Both the position numbers and the translations under genes were made by a program. Positions 1 through 8,321 of a stretch of 42,992 nucleotides of DNA are shown here, piece by piece (position 1 is the first letter of the stretch; the number at the start of each line of letters is the position of its first letter). Source of the DNA: Spartobacteria bacterium (GTDB lineage: Bacteria; Verrucomicrobiota; Kiritimatiellia; CAIQIC01; Lenti-01). The DNA is taken from the NCBI GenBank assembly GCA_009930415.1, contig RZYG01000003.1:1-42992 (forward strand), given 5' to 3'. Below the pieces are notes generated by a model. That model worked only from the letters and a program-made list of their open reading frames with translations, was not told where the DNA came from and made no database searches.

Positions 1-12
1 ACGTTCCGGTGA
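1..12 (+). CDS. Last codons of an upstream gene (partial)
   Basis: Frame 1 reads Thr-Phe-Arg and then TGA at 10-12, four bases before the next start codon. In a tightly packed operon this is probably the end of the preceding complex I-like membrane subunit, an HyfC/NuoH type. Only three codons are visible, so the identity is inferred from operon order alone. Confidence 0.3.
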   Translation, partial: TFR

Positions 13-16
13 CCGC

Positions 17-670
17 ATGAACAACGCGCTGGACATGTTGTTGGTGTTTTTGGTCCTGACGGACTTGGTCCTGCTGGGCTCGAGCCGGTTGCGGAACGCG
101 ATCCGCATCGTCGCGCTGCAGGGGCTGATGCTGGGTCTGCTGCCGCTGCTCGCGCACGGACACGGGTTTGGCTGGTCCGCGGTCTTGCTGGGCGCGGGCA
201 GCGCGCTGCTCAAGGGCTTCGTGTTCCCGTCTTTGCTGAACCGCGCCTTGCGGGAAACCAACGCCCGGCGCGAAATCGAGCCGCTGGTCGGCTACGTGGC
301 GTCGCTGCTGATCGGGATGGGGGCGATGGCGCTCTCGTTCGGGTTCGGCGCGCGGTTGCCGCTGCCGTGGCCGGCGCCCTCGCAATGGCTGGTGCCGGCG
401 GGCCTGTTCACGGTCTGGACGGGCTTGTTCCTGATCGTGGCGCGGCGGAAAGCCATCACGCAGGTGCTCGGCTACGTCGTGCTCGAAAACGGGATCTTCG
501 CGCTGGGCATGGTGCTGGTGGAAGCCATGCCGCTGCTGGTCGAACTGGGCGTGCTGCTGGACGTGTTCGTGGCGGTGTTCGTCATGGGCATCATCGTGTT
601 CCACATCAACCGCGAGTTCGACCACATCGACGTGGACCAGCTCCGGGCGCTGAAGGAGCCGGCGCCATGA
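17..670 (+). CDS. Hydrogenase-4 component E-like membrane subunit (HyfE/NuoK-like)
   Basis: The 217-residue protein is almost entirely hydrophobic, with about six to seven membrane segments. It matches the HyfE family, whose N-terminal half is related to NuoK/MrpC. Such subunits help form the ion path in the membrane arm of group 4 hydrogenases and related complexes. The N-terminus (MNNALDMLLVFLVLTDLVLL) and the C-terminal FHINREFDHIDVDQLRALKE are typical of the family. It starts four bases after the upstream stop, and its TGA overlaps the next ATG at 667-670, so translation is probably coupled. The remaining complex subunits follow directly downstream. Confidence 0.85.
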   Translation: MNNALDMLLVFLVLTDLVLLGSSRLRNAIRIVALQGLMLGLLPLLAHGHGFGWSAVLLGAGSALLKGFVFPSLLNRALRETNARREIEPLVGYVASLLIGMGAMALSFGFGARLPLPWPAPSQWLVPAGLFTVWTGLFLIVARRKAITQVLGYVVLENGIFALGMVLVEAMPLLVELGVLLDVFVAVFVMGIIVFHINREFDHIDVDQLRALKEPAP

Positions 671-2142
671 CCTGGACGCTCGTCATCCTGCCGTTGCTGG
701 CCGCCGTGGCCGCGGTGCTGATCCGCTCCGACCGTCGCCGCCGCGCGTTGCTGGTGGGCACGGCCGCGGGGCATTTCGCCCTGATGGCGGTCTGCTGGAT
801 CGTGCCGCCGGACGTCGCGCCGGGCGCGTGGGTGGGGCTCGATGCGGCCGGCCGGCTGTTCCTGGGCATCGCCAGCCTGCTGTTCCTGGCGACGGCGGTC
901 TATGCCGCGCACAGCCTGGGGCGCGAGGCTCACGGCCGGCAGACCGAAGCGGACACGGGTTCCGTCTTCGTGAACGCGCCGGAGGCGGTTTTCACCGCCT
1001 GCCTGCTGGCGTTCCTCTCCACGATGTCGCTGGTGGCGGCCAGCCGCCATCTGGGCGTGCTCTGGGTGGCGGTGGAGGCGACGACCCTGGCCACGGCCCC
1101 GCTGATCTATTTCCACCGCCAGCCGAGTTCGTTGGAGGCGACCTGGAAATACCTGCTGGTGTGTTCCGTGGGCATCGCGCTGGCGCTGCTGGGCAATTTT
1201 CTGCTCGTGGTGGCGTCGGCCGCGGCCGACGGCTCGGACGGCACGCTGCTGGTGACGGAGCTGGTCGCGCGGGGCGCGGATCTGCGCGCGCCGTGGCTGA
1301 AGGCCGCCTTTGCGCTCCTGCTGGTGGGTTACGGGACCAAGATGGGCCTCGTGCCGATGCACACCTGGCTGCCGGACGCCCACAGCGAAGCGCCGTCGCC
1401 CGTATCCGCGCTGCTGTCGGGCGCGCTGCTCAACTGCGCGTTCCTGGGCATCCTGCGCGCGCATTCGATTTGCGCCGCAGCGGGGTTGGGCGATTTCAGC
1501 GGCGGGCTGCTGGTCGCGTTCGGCCTGGCCACGGTCGCGGTGGCCGCGGCGTTTCTGGCGAACGCCGCCGACTACAAGCGGATGCTGGCCTATTCCAGCA
1601 TCGAGCACATGGGGCTGCTGGCGCTGGGCGCGGGGCTGGGCGGCGCCGCATTGTACGGCGCGTTGCTCCACGCCGTGAACCATTCCGCCGTGAAGGCGGG
1701 CCTGTTCCTGCTGGCCGGCAATTTCCTGGCGGCCTACCGCACGAAGACCATCGCGCGCGTCGGCGGCGGCATCCGGCGCCTGCCGGCGAGCGGCCTGCTG
1801 TGGCTGGCGGGGCTGTTTGCCATCGCCGGTTCGCCGCCCTTCGGCACGTTCGCCAGCGAATTCACGATCCTGAAGGAAGCCTTCGCGCCGGGCCGGACGG
1901 CCGTCGGCGTCGTGGCTTTGGCGGCGCTGGCGATCGCGTTCGCGGGCATGTCGAAGGCGTTTCTCGGCATGGCGCTGGGGCGGTCTCCGGACGACGCGCC
2001 GGCGGAGCGGGAAGCCGCGGCATCCGTTTGGCCGGCGCTGGCGCTGCTGGCCGTATCGCTGGTGCTGGGCTTCTGGATTCCGTCCGGCTTGCAGGCGGGG
2101 CTGGAACATGCGGCGCGGTTGCTGGGCGGAGGTGCGCCGTGA
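667..2142 (+). CDS. Proton-translocating antiporter-like subunit (HyfF/NuoN-like)
   Basis: This 491-residue polytopic protein belongs to the proton_antipo_M family (NuoL/M/N, HyfF, MrpD), which pumps ions in complex I and group 4 hydrogenases. It has about 13-14 hydrophobic segments and family motifs such as KMGLVPMHTWLPDAHSEAPS with the conserved Lys/His/Pro, and ADYKRMLAYSSIEHMG. I chose ATG 667 because it overlaps the hyfE-like stop (ATGA) and gives the normal HyfF N-terminus. A longer open frame from 367 only shadows the previous gene. The stop overlaps the GTG start of the next gene at 2139-2142. Its role is the pumping module of the complex encoded here. Confidence 0.88.
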   Translation: MTWTLVILPLLAAVAAVLIRSDRRRRALLVGTAAGHFALMAVCWIVPPDVAPGAWVGLDAAGRLFLGIASLLFLATAVYAAHSLGREAHGRQTEADTGSVFVNAPEAVFTACLLAFLSTMSLVAASRHLGVLWVAVEATTLATAPLIYFHRQPSSLEATWKYLLVCSVGIALALLGNFLLVVASAAADGSDGTLLVTELVARGADLRAPWLKAAFALLLVGYGTKMGLVPMHTWLPDAHSEAPSPVSALLSGALLNCAFLGILRAHSICAAAGLGDFSGGLLVAFGLATVAVAAAFLANAADYKRMLAYSSIEHMGLLALGAGLGGAALYGALLHAVNHSAVKAGLFLLAGNFLAAYRTKTIARVGGGIRRLPASGLLWLAGLFAIAGSPPFGTFASEFTILKEAFAPGRTAVGVVALAALAIAFAGMSKAFLGMALGRSPDDAPAEREAAASVWPALALLAVSLVLGFWIPSGLQAGLEHAARLLGGGAP

Positions 2143-3653
2143 GCGTTCTGGTTTTCCAGCATCTCGAAAAGGTTCCGAACGGGCAGATTCCGCTGCTGCC
2201 GATCGACGACTTCCGCCGCGCCGTGCTCGATGCCGTCGCCGAAGGTTGCCGGCTCGTTGCGTTCTACGGGCAGCCGCAAGCCGGCCCGGCCGTGCGGCTC
2301 GTGGCGGTGCTGGCCCGCGAGGCCGCCGCCGAATTGCGCGCCGTGGCGACGGATCCCGGCGAGAGCTATTCCGCTTTGACGCCGGAGTGTCCGCAGGCCG
2401 CCGGATTCGAGCGCGAAATCGCGGAACAGTGGGGCGTGAAGCCCCTCGGCCACCCGTGGCTCAAGCCGTTGCGTTTCCACCGGTCGTACCGCCCGGGACA
2501 CGATGCCTGGGACCGGCCGGAAGGCGAGCTTCCCGCGCCTTCGGTGATGGATTTTTTCCGCGTGGAAGGCGAGGGCATCCACGAGGTGGCGGTCGGACCG
2601 GTCCACGCGGGCATCATCGAGCCCGGCCATTTCCGGTTCCAGTGCCACGGCGAGCAGGTGCTCCATCTAGAAATATCGCTGGGCTACCAGCATCGCGGCG
2701 TGGAACGCGCGTTGCTGGGCGGCCCGCATCCGCGCACGATCCACCACGCGGAAACGCTGGCCGGCGACACGACGATCGGCCATGCGCTGGCCTACGTCCA
2801 GGCGCTGGAAGCGCTGGCCGGCTGCCGGGTGCCGGCGCGCGCGCAGGCCTTGCGGGCGGTAGCGCTCGAACTGGAGCGCCTGGCCAACCACGTGGGCGAT
2901 CTCGGCGCGCTGGCGGGCGACGTGGGCTTCTTGCCGACGGCGTCCTTCTGCGGGCGGCTGCGCGGCGACTTCCTGAACATGACCGCGCTGCTGTGCGGCA
3001 GCCGGTTCGGACGCGGCTTCGTGCGCCCGGGCGGTGTCGCGTTCGACGTGGATCCCGCCTTGCTCGCGGATTTGCGCGGGCGGCTGGACGCCACCTTCCG
3101 CGACGTGGCTGGGGCCGCGAACCTGCTGTGGGCAACGCCCTCGGCGATGGCGCGCTTCGAGAATACGGGCACGCTGGCGCCGGAAACCGCCGTGGAACTG
3201 GGCTTGGTCGGCCCGGCGGCGCGGGCCTGCGGCCGGGAGCTCGACGTCCGCCGCGATTTCCCGTCGGGCATCTACCGGTTCGCGCAGCTGCCGGTCTCGA
3301 CGTGCGCGGACGGCGACGTGTTCGCGCGGGCGACCGTGCGCTGGCTGGAAATCCAGCGCGCGGTCGAGTTCATCCGCGGCCAGATCGCGGCCCTGCCGGG
3401 CGGCGCGGTGCGCGCGCCGTGCGGGCCGCCGGCGGCGGAGACGACGGTGGTGTCGCTGCAGGAAGGCTGGCGGGGCGAAATCGCCCACGTGGCGACGACG
3501 GACGCCGCGGGCCGTTTCGCGCGCTACAAGGTGGTGGATCCTTCGTTCCACAACTGGCTGGGATTGGCGCTGGCGCTGCGCAACCAGGAAATCTCCGACT
3601 TTCCGCTCTGCAACAAGAGCTTCAACCTTTCGTACTGCGGACACGACCTATGA
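2139..3653 (+). CDS. Hydrogenase-like large subunit lacking nickel ligands (Ehr-type, NuoC-NuoD fusion)
   Basis: The 504-residue protein joins an N-terminal NuoC-like domain (about 1-170) to a NuoD/HycE-like domain. It starts with GTG overlapping the previous stop. In group 4 [NiFe] hydrogenases the L1 motif is RxCGxC with a later His. Here the aligned stretch reads TLAGDTTIGH, so the two cysteines become Ala208 and Thr211 while Gly209 and His215 remain. The C-terminal L2 DPCxxC motif is replaced by FNLSYCGHDL, with no CxxC pair; the only nearby cysteines, 491 and 500, are nine apart. A NiFe centre is therefore very unlikely. This matches the energy-converting hydrogenase-related (Ehr) complexes, whose substrate is not established. 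Confidence 0.82.
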   Translation: MSVLVFQHLEKVPNGQIPLLPIDDFRRAVLDAVAEGCRLVAFYGQPQAGPAVRLVAVLAREAAAELRAVATDPGESYSALTPECPQAAGFEREIAEQWGVKPLGHPWLKPLRFHRSYRPGHDAWDRPEGELPAPSVMDFFRVEGEGIHEVAVGPVHAGIIEPGHFRFQCHGEQVLHLEISLGYQHRGVERALLGGPHPRTIHHAETLAGDTTIGHALAYVQALEALAGCRVPARAQALRAVALELERLANHVGDLGALAGDVGFLPTASFCGRLRGDFLNMTALLCGSRFGRGFVRPGGVAFDVDPALLADLRGRLDATFRDVAGAANLLWATPSAMARFENTGTLAPETAVELGLVGPAARACGRELDVRRDFPSGIYRFAQLPVSTCADGDVFARATVRWLEIQRAVEFIRGQIAALPGGAVRAPCGPPAAETTVVSLQEGWRGEIAHVATTDAAGRFARYKVVDPSFHNWLGLALALRNQEISDFPLCNKSFNLSYCGHDL

Positions 3654-4417
3654 TCCGGGCCCTTCTCGAACGATTCCGCCAGAAGCACCGCACGGTGGCC
3701 TATCCCGCGCGGCCGCCGACGATTCCCGAGCGCTACCGCGGCGAGCCGGAACTCGCGCCGGAAAAATGCGCGGCCGGTTGCGCGGCCTGCGCGGCGGCGT
3801 GCCCCGTGGGGGCGCTCGAACTCGCGCCCGGCGCGATCCGCATCGATCTGGGGAAATGCCTGTTCTGCGGCGATTGCGCGGCGGCCTGCCCGACGGGCGC
3901 GATCCGCTTCACGCGCGACCATCGCGTGGCGGCGCGGCGGCGCGGAGAACTCGTGGCCGGCTCGCCGGAACGGCGGCTGGCCCAGACCCTCGACGCGAAG
4001 ATGAAAAGTCTCTTCGGCCGTTCGTTGAAGCTGCGCCAGGTCAGCGCCGGCGGCTGCAACGCCTGCGAGGCCGATACCAACGTGCTGAGCACCGTCGTGT
4101 TCGATCTGGGGCGCTTCGGCATCCAGTTCGTGGCCTCGCCGCGGCACGCCGACGGCCTGCTGATCACGGGGCCGGTGACGGAGAACATGGCGCTGGCGCT
4201 GAAGAAAACCTACGCCGCCTTGCCCGAGCCGCGGCTGGTGATCGCGGTCGGCGCCTGCGCGATTTCCGGCGGGCCCTACGCCGGCCATGCGGAAGTCCGC
4301 AACGGCGCGGACGCCGTCGTGCCGGTGGATCTGTATATTCCCGGCTGTCCGCCGCACCCCGTCGCGATTCTCGACGGCTTGCTGCGCCTGTTGGGGCGGT
4401 TGGACGAGTCCCGCTAG
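3650..4417 (+). CDS. Ferredoxin / NuoB-like small subunit fusion of the Ehr complex
   Basis: The 255-residue protein fuses a two-cluster ferredoxin domain (about 35-95) to a NuoB/HycG-type small subunit (about 115-250). The first cluster motif is CAAGCAACAAACP, slightly wider than the usual CxxCxxCxxxCP. The second, CLFCGDCAAACP, is canonical. The small-subunit part keeps CNAC, GAC and PGCPPHP, the ligands of the N2-like cluster, so the electron wire looks intact even though the partner large subunit lacks nickel ligands. E. coli encodes the two domains separately as HyfH and HyfI. The ATG overlaps the large-subunit stop. Its TAG (4415-4417) overlaps the stop of the convergent kinase gene tail to tail. 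Confidence 0.85.
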   Translation: MIRALLERFRQKHRTVAYPARPPTIPERYRGEPELAPEKCAAGCAACAAACPVGALELAPGAIRIDLGKCLFCGDCAAACPTGAIRFTRDHRVAARRRGELVAGSPERRLAQTLDAKMKSLFGRSLKLRQVSAGGCNACEADTNVLSTVVFDLGRFGIQFVASPRHADGLLITGPVTENMALALKKTYAALPEPRLVIAVGACAISGGPYAGHAEVRNGADAVVPVDLYIPGCPPHPVAILDGLLRLLGRLDESR

Positions 4418-6453
4418 GCCGGAACCGGCTTGGCGGGGAGCAACACGCGGAAGGTGGACCCTTGGCCGGGGACGCTGTGGACCTGGATGGCGCCCTTGTG
4501 GCCGCGCACGATGCCGAGCACGGCCGGCAGGCCCAAGCCGCGGCCCGTGAACTTCGTGCTGTAGAACGGCTCGAAGACTTTGCCGAGCTGGTCGGCGGGA
4601 ATGCCGACGCCGGGATCCGCCACTTCGACGTAGACGTAGCGTTCCGCCGCCAGCGGCGAATGGGGCCAGAGCGGCGCGGCCGGCACGTCGCGGGCCGCGC
4701 AGGCGCCGGCCGACAGTTCGATCGTGCCGGGCCGGTTTTCCAGGGATTCCGCGGCGTTGGCGATGAGATTCATGACGACCTGGCGCACTTGGCCTTCGTC
4801 GGCCTCGATGGCGGGCAGCGCGGCGGGAATCTTCAGTTGGATCTGGGCCTGCGGCGGCAGGGTCGTGCGGGCCATCTGGAGGGTCCGGTGCAGCATCGCT
4901 CCGACGTCCACCGTTTCGAGCGCGAACCGGCTTTGTCCGGAAAACGCCAGCATCTGCTCGACGAGTTCGGCGGCTTGCTTCGTGGAGACGCCGACGGCGA
5001 TGAGATCGTCGCGGACGGGCGAGTCCGGCGGCAGCGCCAGCAGGGCGAGATCGAGATTGCCCATGATGGCGGCCAGGCGGTTGTTGAAGTCATGGGCGAT
5101 GCCGCCGGCCAGCAGGCCGAGGCTTTCCAGTTTCTGGGCTTCCAGCGTCCGGCGCTCCAGCTCGCGCCGGTCGTCCTCGGCTTTTTTGTGGTCCGAAATC
5201 CCGCGGGCCACGACGAGCAGGCGGTCGGCGTTCCGGAACCGCACCCGGCGCATGGCGATTTCCACCCAGAACGGGTGGCCGGCGCGGTGGACGGAACGCC
5301 ATTCGAACACCTGGGGCCCTTCGTCGCGGGCCCGGGTCATCCAGCGGATGGCGTCGTCCATCGAAAAGGGCGATTCGCCGCCGGACATGCGATTGAAGGC
5401 GTCGATGGCTTCCGCGCGCGTGTCGTACCCGTACATTTCCAGCATGCGCCGGTTGACGTCGAGCACGCGGAACGTCTGTGCGTCGTGGATGAACAGGGCG
5501 TCGTTGATGCAGTCGAAGACCGTCGCGAAGTATTCGCGGGATTCGCGCAGTTCGGCGGTCCGGGCGCGGACCCGGAAGGACAGCACGGCGTTGAGCGCGG
5601 CGAGCGCGAGGATGCCGACCAGGACGATCAGCAGAACGGGACCCCATTCGCGGACGATTTCGCGCAGCAGGAACGGCGTGCCCAGCCATTTCCGCTCGAT
5701 GGTCCGGTATTCGCGCTTCGAAATTCGGCCGAATCCGGATTGGACCAGTTGCAGCAGATCCGGACGGTTTTTGCGCACCGCCCGGTGGAATTCGCCCGTA
5801 TAGAGCACGAACGACTCCCGGAATTCGCCGGCGACGCCCAGCTTGTACATGAAATAGACCGCGGCCGGCGCGTCGATCGAAAAGACCTTGAGTTCCTGGT
5901 TTTTCGCGGCCTGGACGATGGCTTCGTAGCTGGGGAATTCCTGGAGGGTTTCGATGCCCCGGCCGGTCAGGTGGTCGATGACGGCGTCGCCGGCCTTGAC
6001 GCCGACGTTGAACCCTTTCAGCGACGAAACGTCGGCGAGGCCGCCCAGGGATTTGTGGGCGTAGATGGGGACCTGGATGCGGGCGTAGGGCGGGGTGAAG
6101 TCGTAGAGCTGCTGGCGCTCGTCGGTGCGGAACGCGGTGTCGAGGACGTCGGCCTTGCCCGCGCGCATGAATTGCTGGGCCTTGTCCCAGTCCATGGCCT
6201 GCAGATCGACGGGGACGCCGGTCTTTTCCGACCAGCGCGCCCACTGGTCCGGGAGGATGCCCTTCAGGCGGCCTTCGGCGTCGCGGAACACGTAGGGCGG
6301 GTAATTGTCGTCGAGCGTCACCACCAACGGCGGCCGGGAAGTCTGGGCCGATGCCGGCGCGGGCGCCCAGAGCGCCAGCCAGACGATGCCCGCCGCGCCG
6401 GCCGTGCGCAGCGCGGTCCGGAATTTCGTTGGGCGAACAGGCCGGATTTTCAT
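4414..6453 (-). CDS. Sensor histidine kinase with periplasmic solute-binding (SBP_bac_3) domain and PAS
   Basis: The 679-residue protein has a signal peptide ending near ASA (about residue 36), then a family 3 solute-binding domain to about 262, as in BvgS/EvgS-type sensors. One membrane helix follows (about 268-292), then a PAS domain (about 305-420) and a HisKA helix with the phospho-acceptor in GGIAHDFNN (His454). The HATPase domain ends the protein and shows N-box NLIANAAE, G1 DPGVGIP, and a G2-like GRGLGLPAVLG. There is no receiver domain and no response regulator beside it. The start at 6453 overlaps the stop of the lactate dehydrogenase gene (ATGA), so the two are translated together. 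It probably senses a small amino acid or carboxylate ligand, which is inferred from the domain family. Confidence 0.88.
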   Translation of the reverse strand: MKIRPVRPTKFRTALRTAGAAGIVWLALWAPAPASAQTSRPPLVVTLDDNYPPYVFRDAEGRLKGILPDQWARWSEKTGVPVDLQAMDWDKAQQFMRAGKADVLDTAFRTDERQQLYDFTPPYARIQVPIYAHKSLGGLADVSSLKGFNVGVKAGDAVIDHLTGRGIETLQEFPSYEAIVQAAKNQELKVFSIDAPAAVYFMYKLGVAGEFRESFVLYTGEFHRAVRKNRPDLLQLVQSGFGRISKREYRTIERKWLGTPFLLREIVREWGPVLLIVLVGILALAALNAVLSFRVRARTAELRESREYFATVFDCINDALFIHDAQTFRVLDVNRRMLEMYGYDTRAEAIDAFNRMSGGESPFSMDDAIRWMTRARDEGPQVFEWRSVHRAGHPFWVEIAMRRVRFRNADRLLVVARGISDHKKAEDDRRELERRTLEAQKLESLGLLAGGIAHDFNNRLAAIMGNLDLALLALPPDSPVRDDLIAVGVSTKQAAELVEQMLAFSGQSRFALETVDVGAMLHRTLQMARTTLPPQAQIQLKIPAALPAIEADEGQVRQVVMNLIANAAESLENRPGTIELSAGACAARDVPAAPLWPHSPLAAERYVYVEVADPGVGIPADQLGKVFEPFYSTKFTGRGLGLPAVLGIVRGHKGAIQVHSVPGQGSTFRVLLPAKPVPA

Positions 6454-7406
6454 GGTCCGAGTTGCGCGAGGTTGTCTTTCAAGATCTGGGCGGAATGGGC
6501 CAGCTCCTGCATTTCCTCGGGCGTGAGGCGGGCTTCGATGACGTCCTCGATGCCGCCCGCACCGACCACGCAGGGGATGCCGAGGGTGACGTCGCTCAGG
6601 CCGTATTCGCCTTCGAGCGGGGCGGAGACCGTCATGACGCGGCGCTCGTTGCGCAGGATGGCGCGCACGATCTGCGTCATGGCCATGGCGACGCCGAAGC
6701 TGGTGGAGCCCTTGTAGCCGATGATGTGGTAGGCCGAGCGCCGCACCTGTTCGAGGATCTGCGGCCGGCGGTGGATGAAGTCGCACTTGCGGCAGACGGT
6801 GCAGTAGTCGTCCATCGGCAGGCCGCCGACGTGCACGAGCGACCAGGCGGCGAATTCGCTGTCGCCGTGCTCGCCGAGGATGGAGGCGTGCACGTTCTGC
6901 GGCGAGATGCCGCAATGTTCGGCCAGCAGCCAGCGGAAACGCGCGGAGTCGAGCACGGTGCCCGAGCCGAGGATGCGGCCGCGCGGCCAGGCCGTGCGCA
7001 GCCGCGCGACGTGCGTGAGGATGTCCACCGGATTCGTCGCGATCAGCAGGATGGCGTCGGGGTTCACTGTCTGGACGTCGGTTGCGATGGCCGTGACGAT
7101 CTTGGCGTTGATCTGCATGAGTTCCAGGCGGCCTTGGTCCGGTCCCGCTTGCGCTTTGCCGGCGGTGACGACGACGATGGCCGCGTTCCGGTAGGCCTCG
7201 GGGGCGACGTCGGCGCGGATGTTCACCGGGCGGTAGAACGGCGCCCCGTGGGCGAGGTCCAGCGCCTGTCCCTTGGCGAGGTCGGCGTTGACGTCGACGA
7301 GCACGATTTCTTCCGCAATGCCCGACTGGGCCAGCGCGAACGCGAAACCCGAGCCGACCGCGCCGGCGCCCACCACCACCACTTTCCTCGATTTGAAATT
7401 CGCCAT
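6450..7406 (-). CDS. ldh: L-lactate dehydrogenase
   Basis: The 318-residue NAD-dependent enzyme of the LDH/MDH family interconverts pyruvate and lactate in the cytoplasm. The Rossmann motif GAGAVGSGFA is at the N-terminus. The catalytic His180 lies in GEHGDSE, with partner Asp153 and substrate Arg156 in VLDSARFR. In the substrate loop the residue that separates lactate from malate enzymes is Gln86 (GKAQAGPDQGR), as in lactate dehydrogenases; malate enzymes have Arg there. The loop is one residue longer than usual. A good ribosome site (GGAGG) precedes ATG 7406. The stop overlaps the start of the downstream sensor kinase, an uncommon pairing. Confidence 0.9.
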   Translation of the reverse strand: MANFKSRKVVVVGAGAVGSGFAFALAQSGIAEEIVLVDVNADLAKGQALDLAHGAPFYRPVNIRADVAPEAYRNAAIVVVTAGKAQAGPDQGRLELMQINAKIVTAIATDVQTVNPDAILLIATNPVDILTHVARLRTAWPRGRILGSGTVLDSARFRWLLAEHCGISPQNVHASILGEHGDSEFAAWSLVHVGGLPMDDYCTVCRKCDFIHRRPQILEQVRRSAYHIIGYKGSTSFGVAMAMTQIVRAILRNERRVMTVSAPLEGEYGLSDVTLGIPCVVGAGGIEDVIEARLTPEEMQELAHSAQILKDNLAQLGP

Positions 7407-7458
7407 GCGGCCTCCGGGATGATCCTGCACGGATGGAAGATTAACCCCTTCCCGGGCC

Positions 7459-7490
7459 GGGCGAAAGAAAAAACCGGTTTTCGCCCTTTT
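7459..7490. terminator. Possible terminator hairpin between popT-like gene and ldh
   Basis: An 8-bp stem (GGGCGAAA at 7459-7466 with TTTCGCCC at 7479-7486) lies just after the DUF368 stop on the minus strand. The T-run (7487-7490) follows the stem only on the plus strand, where no gene ends. For the minus strand it would be a weak, T-poor terminator. Confidence 0.35.
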
Positions 7491-7495
7491 GCCGT

Positions 7496-8320
7496 TCAGG
7501 CCGTGGGTTCGGCGGGAGGGGCCAGGCGGTTGAGGAGGGCGGAGAGCGCGAATCCGCCGGCCAGCAGGCCAAGGCAAACCCAGCCCGCGCGTCCGGCGGG
7601 CCAGCCGGGGTAAACCAAAGCAAGCGACCCTGCCACGAGCCCGAGGACCCCCCGGGTGGCCGCGCCTTCGGCTTTTTCGAACAGCCAATGGGCCGCCCGG
7701 GCGAAGAGCAGGATGGCGGCGGCCGCACCGAGAACCACGGGACCGAGGATGCGCGGATCGAGCCGGGCAACGCCGTCGAGCAGGGGTTGGTAGATGCCGA
7801 AGTAGATCAGCAAAAAGGCGACGCTGGCGCCGGGCACGATGCTGCCGAGACCGATGCCCGCTCCGGCCGCCAGCCAAATGCCCCAATGGCCGGCCAGCGG
7901 CTCGCCGCGCGGCACCAGTCGATCTTGCACGGCGGCCAGGCCCAGGCAGAGCAGGAACAGCGTCGCGAAGGCCAGCCAGCCGGCAGGATGTCCGCCCGTG
8001 CGCCGGGCTTGGTGGAAGAGATCGGGCAGGATGCCCAGCATGAAGCCCATGAAGAGGAACAGGGTCGCCGTTTCGTGCCGCGCGAACGTGGCGGCCAGCG
8101 CGCGGCTGCCGATCAGCACTCCGACGCCCGCCGCAAGGAAGAACGGCCCGAAGCGGCGCAGGTTGCCCTGGATATCCGCGAACGGATGGGCGAGGGCGGC
8201 TGTCAGAGGGCGGTAGATCCCGAACAGCACCAGCAGGGTGCTGCCGCACAGCCCCGGCAACAGGCCCGCCAGTCCGACGAGAAACCCATGGACGAGCTGG
8301 CGGACGAGGCGCACGGGCAA
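7496..8320 (-). CDS. DUF368 membrane protein, PopT-type polyprenyl-phosphate translocase
   Basis: The 274-residue protein has about eight hydrophobic segments and the DUF368 signature near the N-terminus (GLAGLLPGLCGSTLLVLFGIY), echoed mid-protein by GIGLGSIVPGASVAFLLIYFG. That is an internal duplication with PG-rich re-entrant-like loops. DUF368 proteins of the PopT group recycle undecaprenyl phosphate across the cytoplasmic membrane for wall and polysaccharide synthesis. The most upstream start is TTG 8320, one base after the nadB stop; GTG 8314 is an alternative. Close spacing suggests co-transcription with nadB, although the functions are unrelated. Confidence 0.8.
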   Translation of the reverse strand: MPVRLVRQLVHGFLVGLAGLLPGLCGSTLLVLFGIYRPLTAALAHPFADIQGNLRRFGPFFLAAGVGVLIGSRALAATFARHETATLFLFMGFMLGILPDLFHQARRTGGHPAGWLAFATLFLLCLGLAAVQDRLVPRGEPLAGHWGIWLAAGAGIGLGSIVPGASVAFLLIYFGIYQPLLDGVARLDPRILGPVVLGAAAAILLFARAAHWLFEKAEGAATRGVLGLVAGSLALVYPGWPAGRAGWVCLGLLAGGFALSALLNRLAPPAEPTA

Positions 8321-8321
8321 C

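Noticed and set aside
367-666. N-terminal extension of the HyfF-like protein
   Set aside because: The extension is arginine-rich frame-shadow of the HyfE-like gene; the start at 667 gives the family N-terminus and an ATGA overlap.
2139-4417. Functional [NiFe] hydrogenase
   Set aside because: Both pairs of nickel-binding cysteines are absent from the large subunit, and no maturation genes are in the window.
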